From Cyathus striatus (Eukaryota > Basidiomycota > Agaricomycetes > Agaricales > Nidulariaceae): a DNA stretch of 64,000 nucleotides. Both the position numbers and the translations under genes were made by a program. The stretch spans positions 868,001 through 932,000 of the forward strand of contig JAOVFP010000015.1 in the NCBI GenBank assembly GCA_025738555.1, in the 5' to 3' direction. Below are positions 36,127 to 48,231 of this stretch, piece by piece (the stretch's first letter is position 1; each line of letters opens with the position of its first letter). The notes under the pieces are model-generated. The model had not been told where the DNA came from and searched no databases. It worked only from the letters and a program-made list of their open reading frames with translations.

Positions 36127-37783
36127 TCAAGAGCTGGATGTGTTGAGAGCTGGCGGTGTAAGCGTTGTTATCACGGAAGAGTTGTCTTGAGAGCTGGTTG
36201 TGTTGAGAGCTGGCTGTGTAAACGCCATTACGGAAGAACAGAGTACCTCAACCCATCCTCCAATCGTGTTGGTTAACAATAGTGCTTGAAGTCCTTGGAA
36301 AAACAGAACAGCGACTATTATTACAATTACCTGTGTATAGGTAAGTGATTTCGATTTCGAAATCGCAACGACATCCTTTTCAGAAGGATCTTTAGGTGTA
36401 GCAGTGTTCTTGTGGGATATGAGATGGACGGGATATATAAGATCGAGATATGTACTTACGACGGGCGTTGAATCCCATAGTTTAATGGGATAAGGTGACT
36501 TGCGATCGTTGTTTTCCGAGGAGCCTGTGGCTACAATACACCTTGAACCAATAGAGACAGCCTTGGATTATGTTAAAGGATGTTAACCAATGCTATAGTT
36601 CCGAAAGAAGGAGAATTACCTCAACAACCTGGGTCAGAGCGTTGGTTTCGTGTGGCAAACACGACTGCATACTCCCGAAACGTGAAAATACACGAGGAGA
36701 TCTGTCATCGCTACCAACAATCACTAGAGAACCATCTAGTGCGCAAGCAAGTTGCAGGGGGAAATTGCGGGAAATTGGGTGTTCGTAGGTTTTGAGTGGT
36801 TTAGAAGGTGGGAGCGAGTATGTGTCGACGCCATTGAATAGATTCGAAACATGGATCTCCTTCTTGCTAGAGACAACAGCATGACCACTTGTCCCGTATA
36901 AGTAAACGTCGTGAATAATTAGAAAGTGAAACGTACATGCGAGACCTCAGACAACAATTCCACTGAGGGGTCCACGGATCAACTTGGTAATTAATCCTTA
37001 TGAGAGTGAGATCAGCTATTATTGCAAACGAGGAGCAACACTCACAGCTCGTGCGTTTCGAGCACTGAAAATAAAATCTGTTTTCCGTCGTCATGGAAGG
37101 AGACGCTACGGATGATGTGGTTATGAGATGGTGTCCTTGCGTACTCTTCGAGGTCACCTATAGTTTTCGTAAGTGTCAAGAAACAAAGGTATTCAAATGC
37201 CGTACCTTCAGAGTTGACTGACCACATCACCAAACAGCCGGTTCCAATACTAGCAAGACGTTGGCCACTCTTGTCAAATGTAATCTCCTCCACGCGATGT
37301 TCATGCGCCTCTGTAACACTTTTGCAGACGAACTAAAGAAAAAATGAACAAACGAAAAAAAGAAACTAAGGGAGAGTTACCTTGGTGGTTTCATAGTGAA
37401 ATACCATGATGGAGCCGTCTGCAAACCCTACAGCAAACCTCGAACACATGCCTTCAAGTTCTGGCATCCAAACTGCGGCGGATACAGGACCATGGAATAC
37501 TAGGCTAACGGTCTGGAGAATTACTCCGCTAGACGTATCCCAAATGACAAATGTACCGTCTTCAGCTAGTAGTACATCATTAAGTCTATATTTGTTTAAA
37601 ACATAAGGAGACAATCCTACCTCCGCTTAACAACTTCGATGAATCTGGACACAATTTGAGGATGTTGATGGGCTTTTCGTGGTAAAGAAGGGTATGGATC
37701 GTGGTGAACTATACATTTCGTTAGTTCCGAGACACGAAGGTTACGATTACACATACCTTTGGTAAATCAGCTTGAATCGACAT
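36127..37783 (-). CDS. WD40-repeat protein with C-terminal transmembrane anchor (paralogue of 61790..63360)
   Basis: The gene starts at ATG 37783 (MSIQADLPK then a GTATGT donor) and runs through about seven exons to TGA at 36129..36127. Successive exons give WD40-like blades (GTFVIWDTSSGVILQTVSL, then GFADGSIMVFHYETTK, VEEITFDKSGQRLASIG, and VDTYSLPPSKPLKTYEHPI followed by ALDGSLVIVGSDD). Near the end is a hydrophobic helix, VIVIIVAVLFFQGLQALLL, and a short Ser/Thr-rich tail in which SSV..T..PALNT(T/S)SS occurs twice. This predicts a cytosolic propeller held on a membrane by a near-C-terminal helix. No family name is recognised. The order of blades and the GVD-Y-(S/A)-(L/I)-PP motif match the gene at 61790..63360. 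Internal exon boundaries are approximate. Confidence 0.65.
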
Positions 37784-38987
37784 GGCTATGAATACTTCCC
37801 ACCGGAGTGAGGGAAGATATTCTTATAGAAAGGGCGGTTGCATACTTGTGGAGGTACTTGATTGTTTGATAGACAAAAATTTGTCGAATTGTAGACTGTA
37901 CAATAAATAGACAATTAGTTCGTTAGATAGGCATATGCTAATAAAATAATTGACTCATCTGAAGTGACATTTTGTTATCTTCATTTCTTCGTCGTTGACA
38001 ACAAGGATACTTACCCGTAAGTGAACTCTTGTTTTTTTTCGTTTCCATTCTTCGCGATGGCCTTGAATAATAACGATTTGTGCCAAGGGGCGCTTGGTTT
38101 TATTATTCTAATCTCCAACATATCTACTGGCGTATAGTCCCCATCCGAACACCCCCACTCGGTCCCCACTCAGTTAATCCATTAAGCCTAGTCCATACCC
38201 TTGTTCCACCTCGTATCCATTTTTTCTTTTATTTGTTTCTTTCTTTCAGTCCAACTAAGTCCTACTTTATGCGTATCTACTATAGCTACATGAATATTAA
38301 TTACTATCTATGTATTGTATCTACGGGAACATGGGAGTAAGAAAGAGAGAGAGGGAAAGCGTCCACATGATGCGGCACTTGCTTTGCGGTACGACCCAAC
38401 TGAAGGGCAGGTTGCCGTGGGTTGCCGTGACCAGCCCTAAACGCCGGCACTATCTCCGCATCCACAACGACCTGCCCTCCAGCTGGGCCCTATCACAAAG
38501 CAACTCTCGAACCGTGGGAATATTTTTTCTCTCTCTCTTTCGTACCACCATGTTCCCCGTAGCTACAGTAGTTTACTAGTATTCAGAGTAGATAGCGTAG
38601 TATTATAGGTAGATAGAATAAAATGTATACCAATACAATGTTTTCAGCATGAATGAGCGCCATTAGTATTGTAAGGAACAGTTCCCCGCTCGCTCCCCAC
38701 TCGAGTATCGTCCCCGACCTGATAGTACTAACCTCCATTAGTATTACCCCTGCTCGCTCGCCCTCTATTATTGTGTATCCTGGATACGGTATTCTTATAA
38801 TGTAAGTATGTCATTGTGTCTCACTGGCGTACTAGTATATTAACAGAATAATTAGGTCCTATTGTATTCCCTTGATACGGTATTATATGGGTATGCTAAT
38901 CTGTTCTACTGGCATAATAGTATATACTAACACAATAACCAGGTGTTATTTAATGCGACATCGGCAGGCCATGCTGCTCATTCAAAC
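37784..38987. other. Intergenic region with a degenerate ~100-bp direct repeat
   Basis: It separates divergent genes at 37783 and 38988, so it contains both promoters. GATACGGTATT at 38786 and again near 38876 opens two related blocks that share ACTGGC(G/A)TA(C/A)TAGTATAT and AATAA(T/C)(T/C)AGG. CT-rich stretches occur near 38.2 kb. No gene is supported. Confidence 0.5.
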
Positions 38988-41900
38988 ATGTCGAACGATG
39001 AAGCCCCTCCCGTGGGCAGCCTTCCCGATCCTATTCAAACAAGGCGCAGGAGTAGGACAAGAGCAGCCGAGCAGGTACGTCAGGTCATAAACGACCGTTG
39101 TATGAATTCTTACATTTGCTCTTCAGATTACTGCTGCAGGTCCTCCCGTAGATGCTGGCCATCCGTACCGTCCCGTTCCACCAAGGCTACAGGGCAAGAC
39201 GAGACTTGCCGGTGAGCAAGTACGTCCAGTCATACACTCCCATTATACGTATTCTCACACCCAGTTTTTTAGATTACTGGTACAGGCCCTCCCATAGATC
39301 CCAGCCATCCGTATCAGCCTGTTCCACCAAGGCTACATGGCAGGACACAATCGGTCGAGCAGGTACATCTAAGTCATACGCTATAAATTAAACGAATTCT
39401 TACTCCCGCCTTTTAGACCAACACTACAGGCCGGCGTTTTACTCGCATTCGAGTGGAACGAGAACCATCGCCGCCCAATGAACCAGCACTGGGACAGGCG
39501 GAGGTTGCGCAAGGCGCACTCCTTGATCCACAGGCATGTACACCATCTTTACTGTCTTGATGTTGATCACTGAATACAATTGTAGGGCCCCGGACTTGGC
39601 GCATCTGGACCGCCCCCACGCCAATTGCTATCCCCTGCACCTAGTTTGATAACATCGAGCTCGCCGACGCGAGCATTTTTACTTCCACCATCTCCGCTCC
39701 CAGGAACTTCAGCTGCATTTTTCAGCGACAATCCTGCCCAGCCATCTGAAGTGGGTGCGCTGGTACGTATCATTTAATATTCTCAACATGCCCTTACTCA
39801 ATATAATTGTAGGGCCCCATACTTGCTGCATCTGGTCCGCCCCCTCGACATTCAATGTCCCCTGCGCCTACGTCAACCGCATTGGTCCCACATCCGTCTC
39901 TGCTGCCTGGAACGTCAGCTCGCCCCCAATCCTCTCTGGGGAGCATTGTTCGTCCACCCCCAGCATTACCCCCACCTATTCCACCAATGGCGGCACATCC
40001 ATCGCTGCTACCTGGAGTGGCGGCGCATGGTAGCATTATTACTCCACCATCACCTGCGTCGATCCCAGGAGCCTTTCGTGAGAGTCCCCCATTGGACCAT
40101 ATTACTTCAATGGAGGTGGGTAATGTCAACCGTTCGTCGTCCAGCTCTCAACAGCCCCTCATGCCCAACGAGCAAGCTACGCCTCAACAAGATTCCTCTT
40201 CCAGCATGGCGGTAGATCATCACCCGCAGTTCCACCCGCAGATCAACCAGCCTTCCATCGTACAGCAACAGGCCAATCCGACTCCTATCCCCCATCAGGA
40301 GGAAACGATGGAGGTTGATGCTCATCACCAGAACAGTCAGCCTCCCATCCCACCGCAGCTAGCTGGTGCTCCTCCCCACCACCAGATGGACAGTCCACCT
40401 CAGCAACCAGCCGACCCTACTCTCAACCACATTCAGCAGGATGGCCTACCTCCCACCCTTCAGCAGCCGGCCGACCCTGCTCCCAATCACGCTCAGCAGG
40501 ACGGCCCACCTACTGCCTCTCACTCTCAGCAGTCAGCTGGCCCTGCTCCCAACGTCCACCAGCAGGATGGCTCACTTCCCGCCCCACACCAGCCGGCTGG
40601 TCCTGCTCCCAACGTCCATCAGCAGGATGGCCCACCTCCCGCCCTACACTGGCTGGCTGATCCTGCTCCCAACGTCCACCAGCAAGATGGCCCACCTCCC
40701 GCCCCACACCAGCCGGCTGGTCCTGTTCTTAATGTCCATCTTTCTCCCGAACAGGTGAGGTCTTCTTACATAGTAGTGCACCTCATACTAAAGTTGTTAG
40801 TTAACAATGGTTACGCGATATATAACGGCTTCAGTTGACGTATCCATTCGAGAGATTATTTCGGAATTTCGCTCCACTGAAAGTCCCCAAGGCAAAGGCA
40901 AAGGCAAAGGCAAAGGTCGAGCATCCTCTCCTTCAGAGGATGTAGATGACCCCATGGATAGCAGGGATGAAACCGAGAACAATGTTCAAGGCGATAACGG
41001 TGTCCTAGTCCCTTCCCCAAGAAAGCATAAGAAAAAGGAAGAACATGATCGGATGTTTGACGTACGTTCATGTCTCCATCCTTCGACACATAGGTTAACC
41101 TTTTCGTAGCAACATCTCCGCACCTACCTGAACGAGACGAAAGGGCTGTGGTGCACTCACGCTTCGGGATTTGTCTGTCCATCTACAGAAGAACTCGAAC
41201 AGTTCAGGGACCGCAAGCTGGCTCTAGATGCAGCATCGCCAAAATTGGATTGGATGGCGCCCTTGACTTCCGAGTGGAACAGGGAGATGATTCGGCTCCT
41301 TGCCTTGGATTACCAGATTGTGCTGAATGGTCAAGTCAATTTCCGTGTTCCTAAGGGAGAAGGGACAATGGCGAGGCTGGCGAAGAGGATCAGTGAAAGA
41401 CTACGACGGAGTGTTCTAAAGTACAGGCAGTTACATCGAAGTATCGATCCCAAAAAGAAGTCTGAGTTCGCTATCGCTGAAGCTCAAGAGAAAGCAAGGA
41501 ATCGTAGGTTTACTCGTCGGGAAGGGGTACATGTATAGTTTAACTTCATATTACTTTCACATACTGAATGCACTTTCAGACATGGAAACGCAGAGGGAAA
41601 GTCGTTTCGGCTCGCCTGACCAATAACGCTGAAAACCATCAATTTTGGAGGGATGTCGAACGCGTCCACGATGCATTGGGAGCTATGGGGATGAGCTCAG
41701 ATGAAACCGAAGTTGAAGGTACAAGTACCCAAAACAAAGTTGTTCGTCGAAAGAAGAAAGCCTGGCTTAACGATAGCATTTCTTTGTTGTTCCGGGACGT
41801 GGAGGTATACGGCACTGGACTAAGAAAGGGAGGCGGAAATGTTCATTGCGTCAGGGAGTACAATGGGGCTTCATCTAAGGCTCCTCCACCTAAGACGAAC

Positions 41901-42112
41901 GAACCGTCACCAGAACAAATTTGTGTCCGCAGACTTCCTCTCAACTACTATGACACGACTTGGTACCAAGCCCTTAGTGCGGGACAAAGATCTTCCGTTG
42001 AAGCCGGTCCTGTCGAAGATCTGCCCGATACGGTATGTTACTCTCTCATACTTAAGTGTTTATAAGTCTGATGATCGTTTGTTTATTTCTACAGTCTGTG
42101 CTGAAGAAGTAA
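38988..42112 (+). CDS. Pro/Gln-rich protein with tandemly duplicated exons and a conserved C-terminal domain
   Basis: The start is ATG at 38988 (MSNDEAPPVG). Short exons follow, each ended by a GTACRT-type donor. Exons 2 and 3 encode near-duplicates (GPPVDAGHPYRPVPPRLQG and GPPIDPSHPYQPVPPRLHG). Two later exons also begin alike (GPGLGASGPPPR and GPILAASGPPPR). A large exon (about 39812..40754) is very Pro/Gln/His-rich with a 20-residue repeat of type PAGPAPNVHQQDGPPPA. A Lys/Gly run (GKGKGKGKGR) lies in the next exon. The C-terminal half looks globular and conserved: LDWMAPLTSEWNREMIRLLA, LNYYDTTWYQALSAGQRSS, then a spliced end SVLKK and TAA at 42110..42112. The domain is not one I can name, and its function is unknown. 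A low-complexity N-terminus with a basic linker suits a nuclear scaffold, which is inference. It lies on the same strand as, and just before, the Tnp2 gene. Confidence 0.65.
40396..40735 (+). repeat. Coding minisatellite, about 60-bp unit
   Basis: About six imperfect copies of a 57-60 bp unit (CTCCCAACGTCCACCAGCAG with flanking GGATGGCCCACCTCCCGCC) encode a ~20-residue Pro/Gln/His repeat in the large exon of the gene at 38988..42112. All copies keep the frame. Confidence 0.75.
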
Positions 42113-42282
42113 TGACTGATCCAAAGTTGATACAGTAGGACTTCAGTAGGACTTCATATATACCTATAGGGACAGCCCTATGGCCTAAATTCGCTGTATA
42201 TACGTAGTGGTTATGACTGTATTGACTGTAGATATCGTCGTGGTTATAACATGGACATTGTCTTCGTATAATGGACTCGAGG

Positions 42283-42838
42283 TCATTTTCGCTGCCTTGA
42301 ACAATTCTTAGTACATCCGTATATAAAGTCAACGGCTGCCCAGTTCTTTTCATAATCTAGTAGTACAGGAAATTTTTGATTCATCTACGTATTAACATTA
42401 GACAAGTACTGAAACTGAAGAGTACAGAAATCCTTACCAAGTCAATAACGAGGTCGATCTTCTCCTTCGACTGTTTCTTGAATGGCTGACCCTTGATCAA
42501 GTGCTCAGAAACACAATCCTTCGCGAACTGCTGTTGTATTGTTAAAGCCATTTTGGGTGAGCATAAATAATTATTACCTGCACATTTTTATACTGATTTT
42601 TGTCCCAGCCCAGAATTGAATGTAGTGAGTACCCACCCCTCCCTGGTCGACCCAATTCACCTCGTGGCTTAGAGACCAACTTTCTGTCGTGAAGTGACTG
42701 ATCTCGAAGTGGCTGTTGTCGATGGGATTGGACTTCAAGTGGCCACTCTTTGCGTAGGGTAAGGGTGCGTCGAGGTTCAGGTAATGTATCTAGTGTAAAG
42801 GTTCGATGCAAGCTCAGATGTGAAGGCATGGAATTCAT
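42283..42838 (-). CDS. Small conserved hypothetical protein with RGGYSLxxxLGWD motif
   Basis: The start is ATG at 42838 (MNSMPSHLSLH). The first exon ends after GRGGYSLHSILGWDKNQYKN. The next encodes FAKDCVSEHLIKGQPFKKQS, and the last, after a GTAAGG...TAG intron, VLLDYEKNWAAVDFIYGCTK, ending TGA at 42285..42283. The RP-RGGYSL--LGWD motif and the final Y-E-W-(P/A)--D/F pattern recur in small basidiomycete proteins of unknown function, as I recall the family. It is antisense to and immediately downstream of the Pro/Gln-rich gene. Confidence 0.55.
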
Positions 42839-44564
42839 TGCTGTGACGTCGTTCTTCGTGTTCTGACCTATATATTAACATTATAGGTATTCCTTCATCC
42901 GGAATTGTGTCCTACCTTGTTCTGCTTATCGTGAACAACGGTGGTCTTGTTTTATAAGTGCCTTCGTTGGTCCGATTCAATCGGTTACACCAAAAGTTGT
43001 CATGTCAGTACGTCCTTTATTCTATATATATCAAGTATCATGTCTCAGTGACTTTAAAAGCTGTATCACTGCTGCATCTCCAGTGTTATATCAAGTTTCA
43101 GGTGCGTTCCCAGCTATTGGTTCTATCTATATACTGATCACTCTTCGAAGAGGAATATGCCCCGTCCAAAGAAGGAGAAGAAACTAGCGATCTGCTATTG
43201 CAAGAAATGCAACGGGGTCACGATGACCGAATTGGACTTTATCGCGCATGTGAGCGAAAATAAGGCTGAAGACGATCTTCGGGGCATTGAAGATCGAGTG
43301 TTTTCGCTCACCCTTGCTGAAGCTGGCCCATGTTCTCCCCAGGACATACCTCCGCCTTCGATTCCCCAACCTTCTCCCTATGAGATAGATGCGCAACTGA
43401 CGTTCCAGCGCTTATTGGAGTGCGACAATAGTCTAACACTTTGTCGCGACAGTATTCATGCAGTCTTTCAAGAATGGCTTGAAAACGGAACACGGAATCC
43501 AGCTATGCAGGACGAAGCCGCCAGATTTCCTGTTAGGAGTCAGGCTCATGCTTATCTCTTGAGCCAAGAGTCCTGGCTGCTAGATCTTATAGCTCGGGTT
43601 CGTCTTGTCCCGACTTCTGGAGATGGTGCAAACGAATTGTTCAAAAGTTCAGTGCATACGGGTGCGGACTCGCTACTAGCGGATATTCAAAAGCGCGTAG
43701 GATGCTGGAGTAATTTGGCCTTTCCCTACGGGAAATTCTATGACACTGGTAAGTAGCTTAGTACTGGGGATAGTGCAATAAATAACTCGTTCAACAGATG
43801 TTCACTTTGACCATCCCTTACGCCTCAGCCATCCAGCTCTGGCAGTTTGCCTTTTCCTTACGGTCGCCGTTAGTGTTTTTGCGAATGCTGCACGCCCTAC
43901 TTGCAACTTCATCCTCCGAATGGCCAAGCTTCTGCTGGGTGCCGCTACCTCGACTGATCAGACACTGCTCCTCAGATCAATACCGGACGACCTGCGGACA
44001 GCGAGGAAAATGTTCGATTTGGACCCCAAAACGACAACCTACGCCACCTGCCCATCTTGTGCTTCAATTTATCCCCCGGGTGTAAAGGATGCCTACCTGC
44101 TTCGCTGTATGTTCAAACGCTTTGCTAATGCAAAGCCGTGTGGAGTGCGCTTAACGAAACACGCTGTTCAGAACGGTGTGACCATTGTGGTTCCGGCACG
44201 GCCATATGTTATGCAAGACTTCACGGCCTTCGTGGGCGCACTGTACACGCGCCCCGGTGTCGAGGAATTGATTAGGCGGACCAGACAAGCCTTGACCCAT
44301 GATGGCTTTCAAGATATTAATCAGGCAGCAGCAATTTGCCAGTTCACTGATGCAGATGGGAAAGTTTTTGTTGACTCTAATGAGGAACTACGTACACTCT
44401 GGAGCATCAGCTATGATGCCTTCAATCCGTATCACAACAAAGCCGCAGGAAAGTCGGCGTCAGTGGGGTCATTGGCGCTTGTATGTCTTAGCTTACCCGC
44501 AAGCATGCGTTATCGACCAGAGAATATATATCTCGCCGGGTTGATACCGGGACCTCGCCAACCA

Positions 44565-44574
44565 TCTTTAGATG
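44565..44574 (+). repeat. Left target-site duplication of the KDZ element (TCTTTAGATG)
   Basis: The same 10-mer occurs at 52556..52565. Removing one copy plus the insert restores the Tnp2 reading frame through PSLDGLNPYL. Confidence 0.8.
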
Positions 44575-44577
44575 CAG

Positions 44578-44607
44578 TATATTGCACTCTCCCACATTCT
44601 CATTGGA
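44578..44607 (+). repeat. KDZ left terminal inverted repeat
   Basis: It begins TATATTGCACTCTCCCACAT and pairs with 52525..52554. One to three bases at the outer edge are uncertain. Confidence 0.65.
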
Positions 44608-45236
44608 CTCTCACTGAACTCTCACTAAACTCTCGAGAGTCTCACTGGAGTCTCACCACAGTCTCGATAGTACAGTGATACTCTCACTGGACTCTCACTA
44701 TATTATCGAGACTGTGATGAGACTCTCACTGGACTCTCAGTTAAGCCCAACTCTATACTCTCAGTATCTTATCACCATGTATCACTGTGTATCACTGTAC
44801 TCTCACTATACTCTCACTGTACTCTCACTGTACTCTCACTATACTCTCACTATGCACCACCATGTATCACTGTACTCTCACTATATTCTCACTGTACTCT
44901 CATTGTACTCTCACTGTACTCTCACTGTACTCTCACTGTACTCTCACTATACTCTCACTATGCACCACCATGTATCACTGTACTCTCACTATATTCTCAC
45001 TGTACTCTCATTGTACTCTCACTGTACTCTCACTGTACTCTCACTGTACTCTCACTATACTCTCACTATGCACCACCATGTATCACTGTACTCTCACTAT
45101 ATTCTCACTATATTCTCACTGTACTCTCACTGTACTCTCACTGTAATCTCACTGCCTAACACTATGCACCACCATGTATCACTGTACTCTCACTATATTC
45201 TCACTGTACTCTCACTGTATTCTCACTGTACTCACT
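44608..45236 (+). repeat. Left subterminal array of 12-bp TCTCACTGTAC motifs with 108-bp higher-order unit
   Basis: ACTCTCACTGTA and variants repeat with a 12-bp step over about 600 bp. A marker, ATGCACCACCATGTATCA, starts at 44852, 44960, 45068 and 45164. The array is therefore organised in 108-bp (nine 12-mers) units, the last contracted to 96 bp. Long open frames across it come only from the repeat. Confidence 0.85.
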
Positions 45237-45396
45237 CCTTAAATATGTAAACCACAAATATACAGAGAATGACATATATATTAAGTACAAGTTTATTTAT
45301 CTTTGGAGACAGGGAAGTTCTGAAGTGACCCTATAACATAACAATTGAATACAACAAAAACACTATTCATATAAAATCAAAACTACAGTAAACAAC

Positions 45397-47754
45397 CTAC
45401 ATATCATTATCTAATCCATAATCTGCTATCCCCTCTTCCTCTTCTCTGTCAAATTCATCTGCTGCTTCCTCTTCCTCCTCCTCCTCCTCTTCTTCTTCTT
45501 CAGAATCTTCTGATTCCTCATCTCTCATATCTTTATCATCTTTAGTATTATTGTCTCTTTCAAGCTGCTTTTTAATAACTTTTTGGGTATGAATGAATAG
45601 AAGTGCATGTATGGTCCAGTTGAAGTTTACAACAGTCATTCTATTAAGAATGCTTTGAAATCCTCCAAGCCAAGCGTTTAGCTGCTCACAAGCCTGTATC
45701 AAAACTTTAGATGAAGTTCTATATACATGTTAGTTTATTACTTACTTGGGTATTAAATGCTCTTTTATAATGTGGTCTTCCATGTATATCATTTTCTACT
45801 ACAACCAAGTTGGGTGCAGATCCATTTAATGGTGCTGGATTGCACCATTTACGACAAGTATAATCAGTTGTTCTGTGATTAATGTAGTGATAAGAATCAA
45901 CAATAAATCTTGTTGTTAAACTCCAGATCCTCCATGCACCATTTAGCACAGCATTTTTCAGCACTACACATGCTTTGTCAATACAGACATAGCTTGGACG
46001 AGATTCAAGAGTTGGATAAACATGATCTAAAAATCTCATGATATTTCCAGGTCCCTCAGATTTTGTAAACTTTGTCCATGCAATAACTGCTCCACATGGT
46101 GCACATAATGTTTCAACACAGTAAAACCGTGGAGCAGTGAAGTAATGGTTTCGCTCCTCATGTGGTGCAGGAGCATCATCATGAGGTATTACCTGCCGAT
46201 TTATACGAGGAAGCCAATCCACCCGTTCCTCTTCACTTCTGCGAATAATTCTTCTTATTCCTAAAAGTGTTTGTCTACCAAATCTTACTAAATGATGGCG
46301 CCATCGCGACTGATGATTAACACATGTCTTTGAGTTATTTTCTCTTGGGTTGTTACATAATTTTATATGACATAAATGACCACGCATAGCTTGATGAATT
46401 ATGCAAAATACTCCAGTTCTTTCATTTTCTAAATTACCATCACAATCCTGGTATGCACAATGTCTTGGACCCATAATTATGCCATCCATAACAACCATAT
46501 TTACTATTGGCTTTATTTCAGCCTGAGTTGGTTGATCAGTATTGGTTGTTTTATTAGATGAATCACTGGATGAATCACTTGATGACTCATTGTCAATATC
46601 CATATCATTGGTGGTACTACTAATGTGTTGCCGAGCACTTGCTCTAGCTTCTATTTCCTCTCTCATAGCTTGTTCTGCATCTTCCCCTGTAGCATGGGAA
46701 CTGATTGATTTTCATCAATTCCAATTACTGCAGCAGGAGTGTCATCAGTTATTCTGTCTGCAGTACTTTTGTACTCATGTGTACATTCACTACATGAATG
46801 ATCTTTAGCACATTCAATAATACCTTCTTGACCAAGTATTTCAAATGCTTTTCTAGTTAATTCTTGAATCTCACGTTCACCTGATGTTATTATAAGTGAT
46901 TTATTATTGTATGTAGCTACCTGTCTTACACTTTCAGAAATGAATGCCTGCCAAGTTTGTCTGCGAGACAACTTGAATGATGACTCTCTAAAGGATTCAT
47001 TCCAAAATTCTGTGAATGCAGCTGTAGATGCATGAAAATGATAAATTCCATGCAGAACTGCATTGGTGTAAGATCTATCTGCCCAGACTTGCTGTCCAAG
47101 CTTTAAATATTTTGCTGAGTTTGACAATCCTCTGATACGTGTACCATTTGCATGCTTCACACTTTTGTGATCAGCATAATAAAATGAGTTACAAATGCCA
47201 CATTTTCCTTTAAGCACATAAGCACCAGTGTGGGGATGCATTCCTTTTATAAGAGTTATACATGAAACATCTCTCTTACGAACTTCTTGGTGAAGTGGAG
47301 CCTCTTTACAAGATGGTGTAGAGCAAGTGTAACGACTTGGACAAACAGTAAAAACAGGTTCAACTTCTGTGGTTCTTACAGAGTTTAAAGGGTGTCCTTT
47401 TTTAATTGGATCAAGTTTTAAAAATGTTGCAAATGAATCAAGTTTTGAGCCCAATGCATTAATTCTCTGCACATCAGTTATATCCTCAGCATTTGAAACT
47501 TCATCTTTGGTAAACAAATTATTAATTTTACCACCTAGATCCCTTTTTAGAACTCTAGTAAGAGCTGTAATCCAACTTGTTGCAGATTTTCTATAGGCTA
47601 ATTTTTGTTTTCCATGAAGGTTCAATAGGTCTGTATTATTTGTTAAAGTAAATAACACTTTGAGTACCATTGCTAGTGTAATATCTGCATGGAAGTTGCT
47701 TGTAATAAATTCAGAAAAATCTACAAATGTTATTTCAGGAAATGGATCCTGCAC
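45397..47754 (-). pseudogene. KDZ transposase with CxC5/CxC6-like cysteine clusters, one frameshift
   Basis: The visible coding region starts near 47754 (MQDPFPEITF; an upstream exon is possible). It has a CxC5-like cluster (VCPSRYTCSTPSC, later KCGICNSFYYADH) and a CxC6-like cluster (CAKDHSCSECTHEYKSTAD, later CAYQDC and CNNPREN---CVNH). The catalytic region includes FYCVETLCAPCGAVIAW, YVCIDKACVVLK and FIVDSYHYINH, then C-R-KWCNPAP. An intron (GTAAGT) joins FNTQ to ACEQLNAWLGGFQSI. The acidic C-terminus is a Glu/Asp run ending at 45397. The CxC clusters are the hallmark of KDZ transposases. At about 46,683 a run of four G replaces five, shifting the frame between VPMLQG and EDAEQAM. This is a real lesion or a homopolymer error. 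Confidence 0.85.
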
Positions 47755-48231
47755 TGTAGATGATGCCCATGCTTTAGGAATGCATGATATAAATCCATAA
47801 AATATAAAAAGCCAAATAAAATAGTGCCAGAAACTGAAATTTTTTAAGTTAGCTTATTATTCTTGCAGGTTAGGCAAAGCAAACAGAATATGAATTCAAA
47901 CTATAGTACAAAAGTAAAACTGTTGAAGTTCATATAATACATACTTGACATACTTGTTGAAAGCATGAATAGCTATATAAAAAAACACAAGAAAATAATA
48001 CTGTTGAAGTAAAAATATTATACAAGTCTTACATACTTGTTGAAAGGATGTAAGACTGAGAAAAATGAAAAACAGGTACTACTGAAGTAAAAATATTGTA
48101 CAAGTCTTACAACTTGTTGAAAGAATGTAAGACTTAATATGGTACAACTTTACATACTTGTTGAAAGCATGCATGCATCATAATAGAAAAAAAGTCTAAC
48201 TGAAAATATGAAAGGGCATTGAGAAAAATTC
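47755..48231. repeat. AT-rich spacer with ~75-bp tandem repeats
   Basis: Between the two KDZ-element genes, ACTTGTTGAAAG followed by GTAAGACT or a poly-A segment recurs near 47950, 48030, 48110 and 48150, together with GAAGTAAAAATATT and TACAAGTCTTACA. This is probably the transposase promoter region. Confidence 0.6.

Noticed and set aside
39001..42112. Pro/Gln-rich gene as a second coding unit of the Tnp2 (CACTA) transposon
   Set aside because: Position and strand would fit, but I found no shared terminal repeats enclosing both genes, and an oppositely oriented gene (42283..42838) lies between them.
44675..45250. Open frames reading LYSHYTLTVLSLYSH-type repeats
   Set aside because: They are translations of the 12-bp subterminal array of the KDZ element; all frames are equally open.
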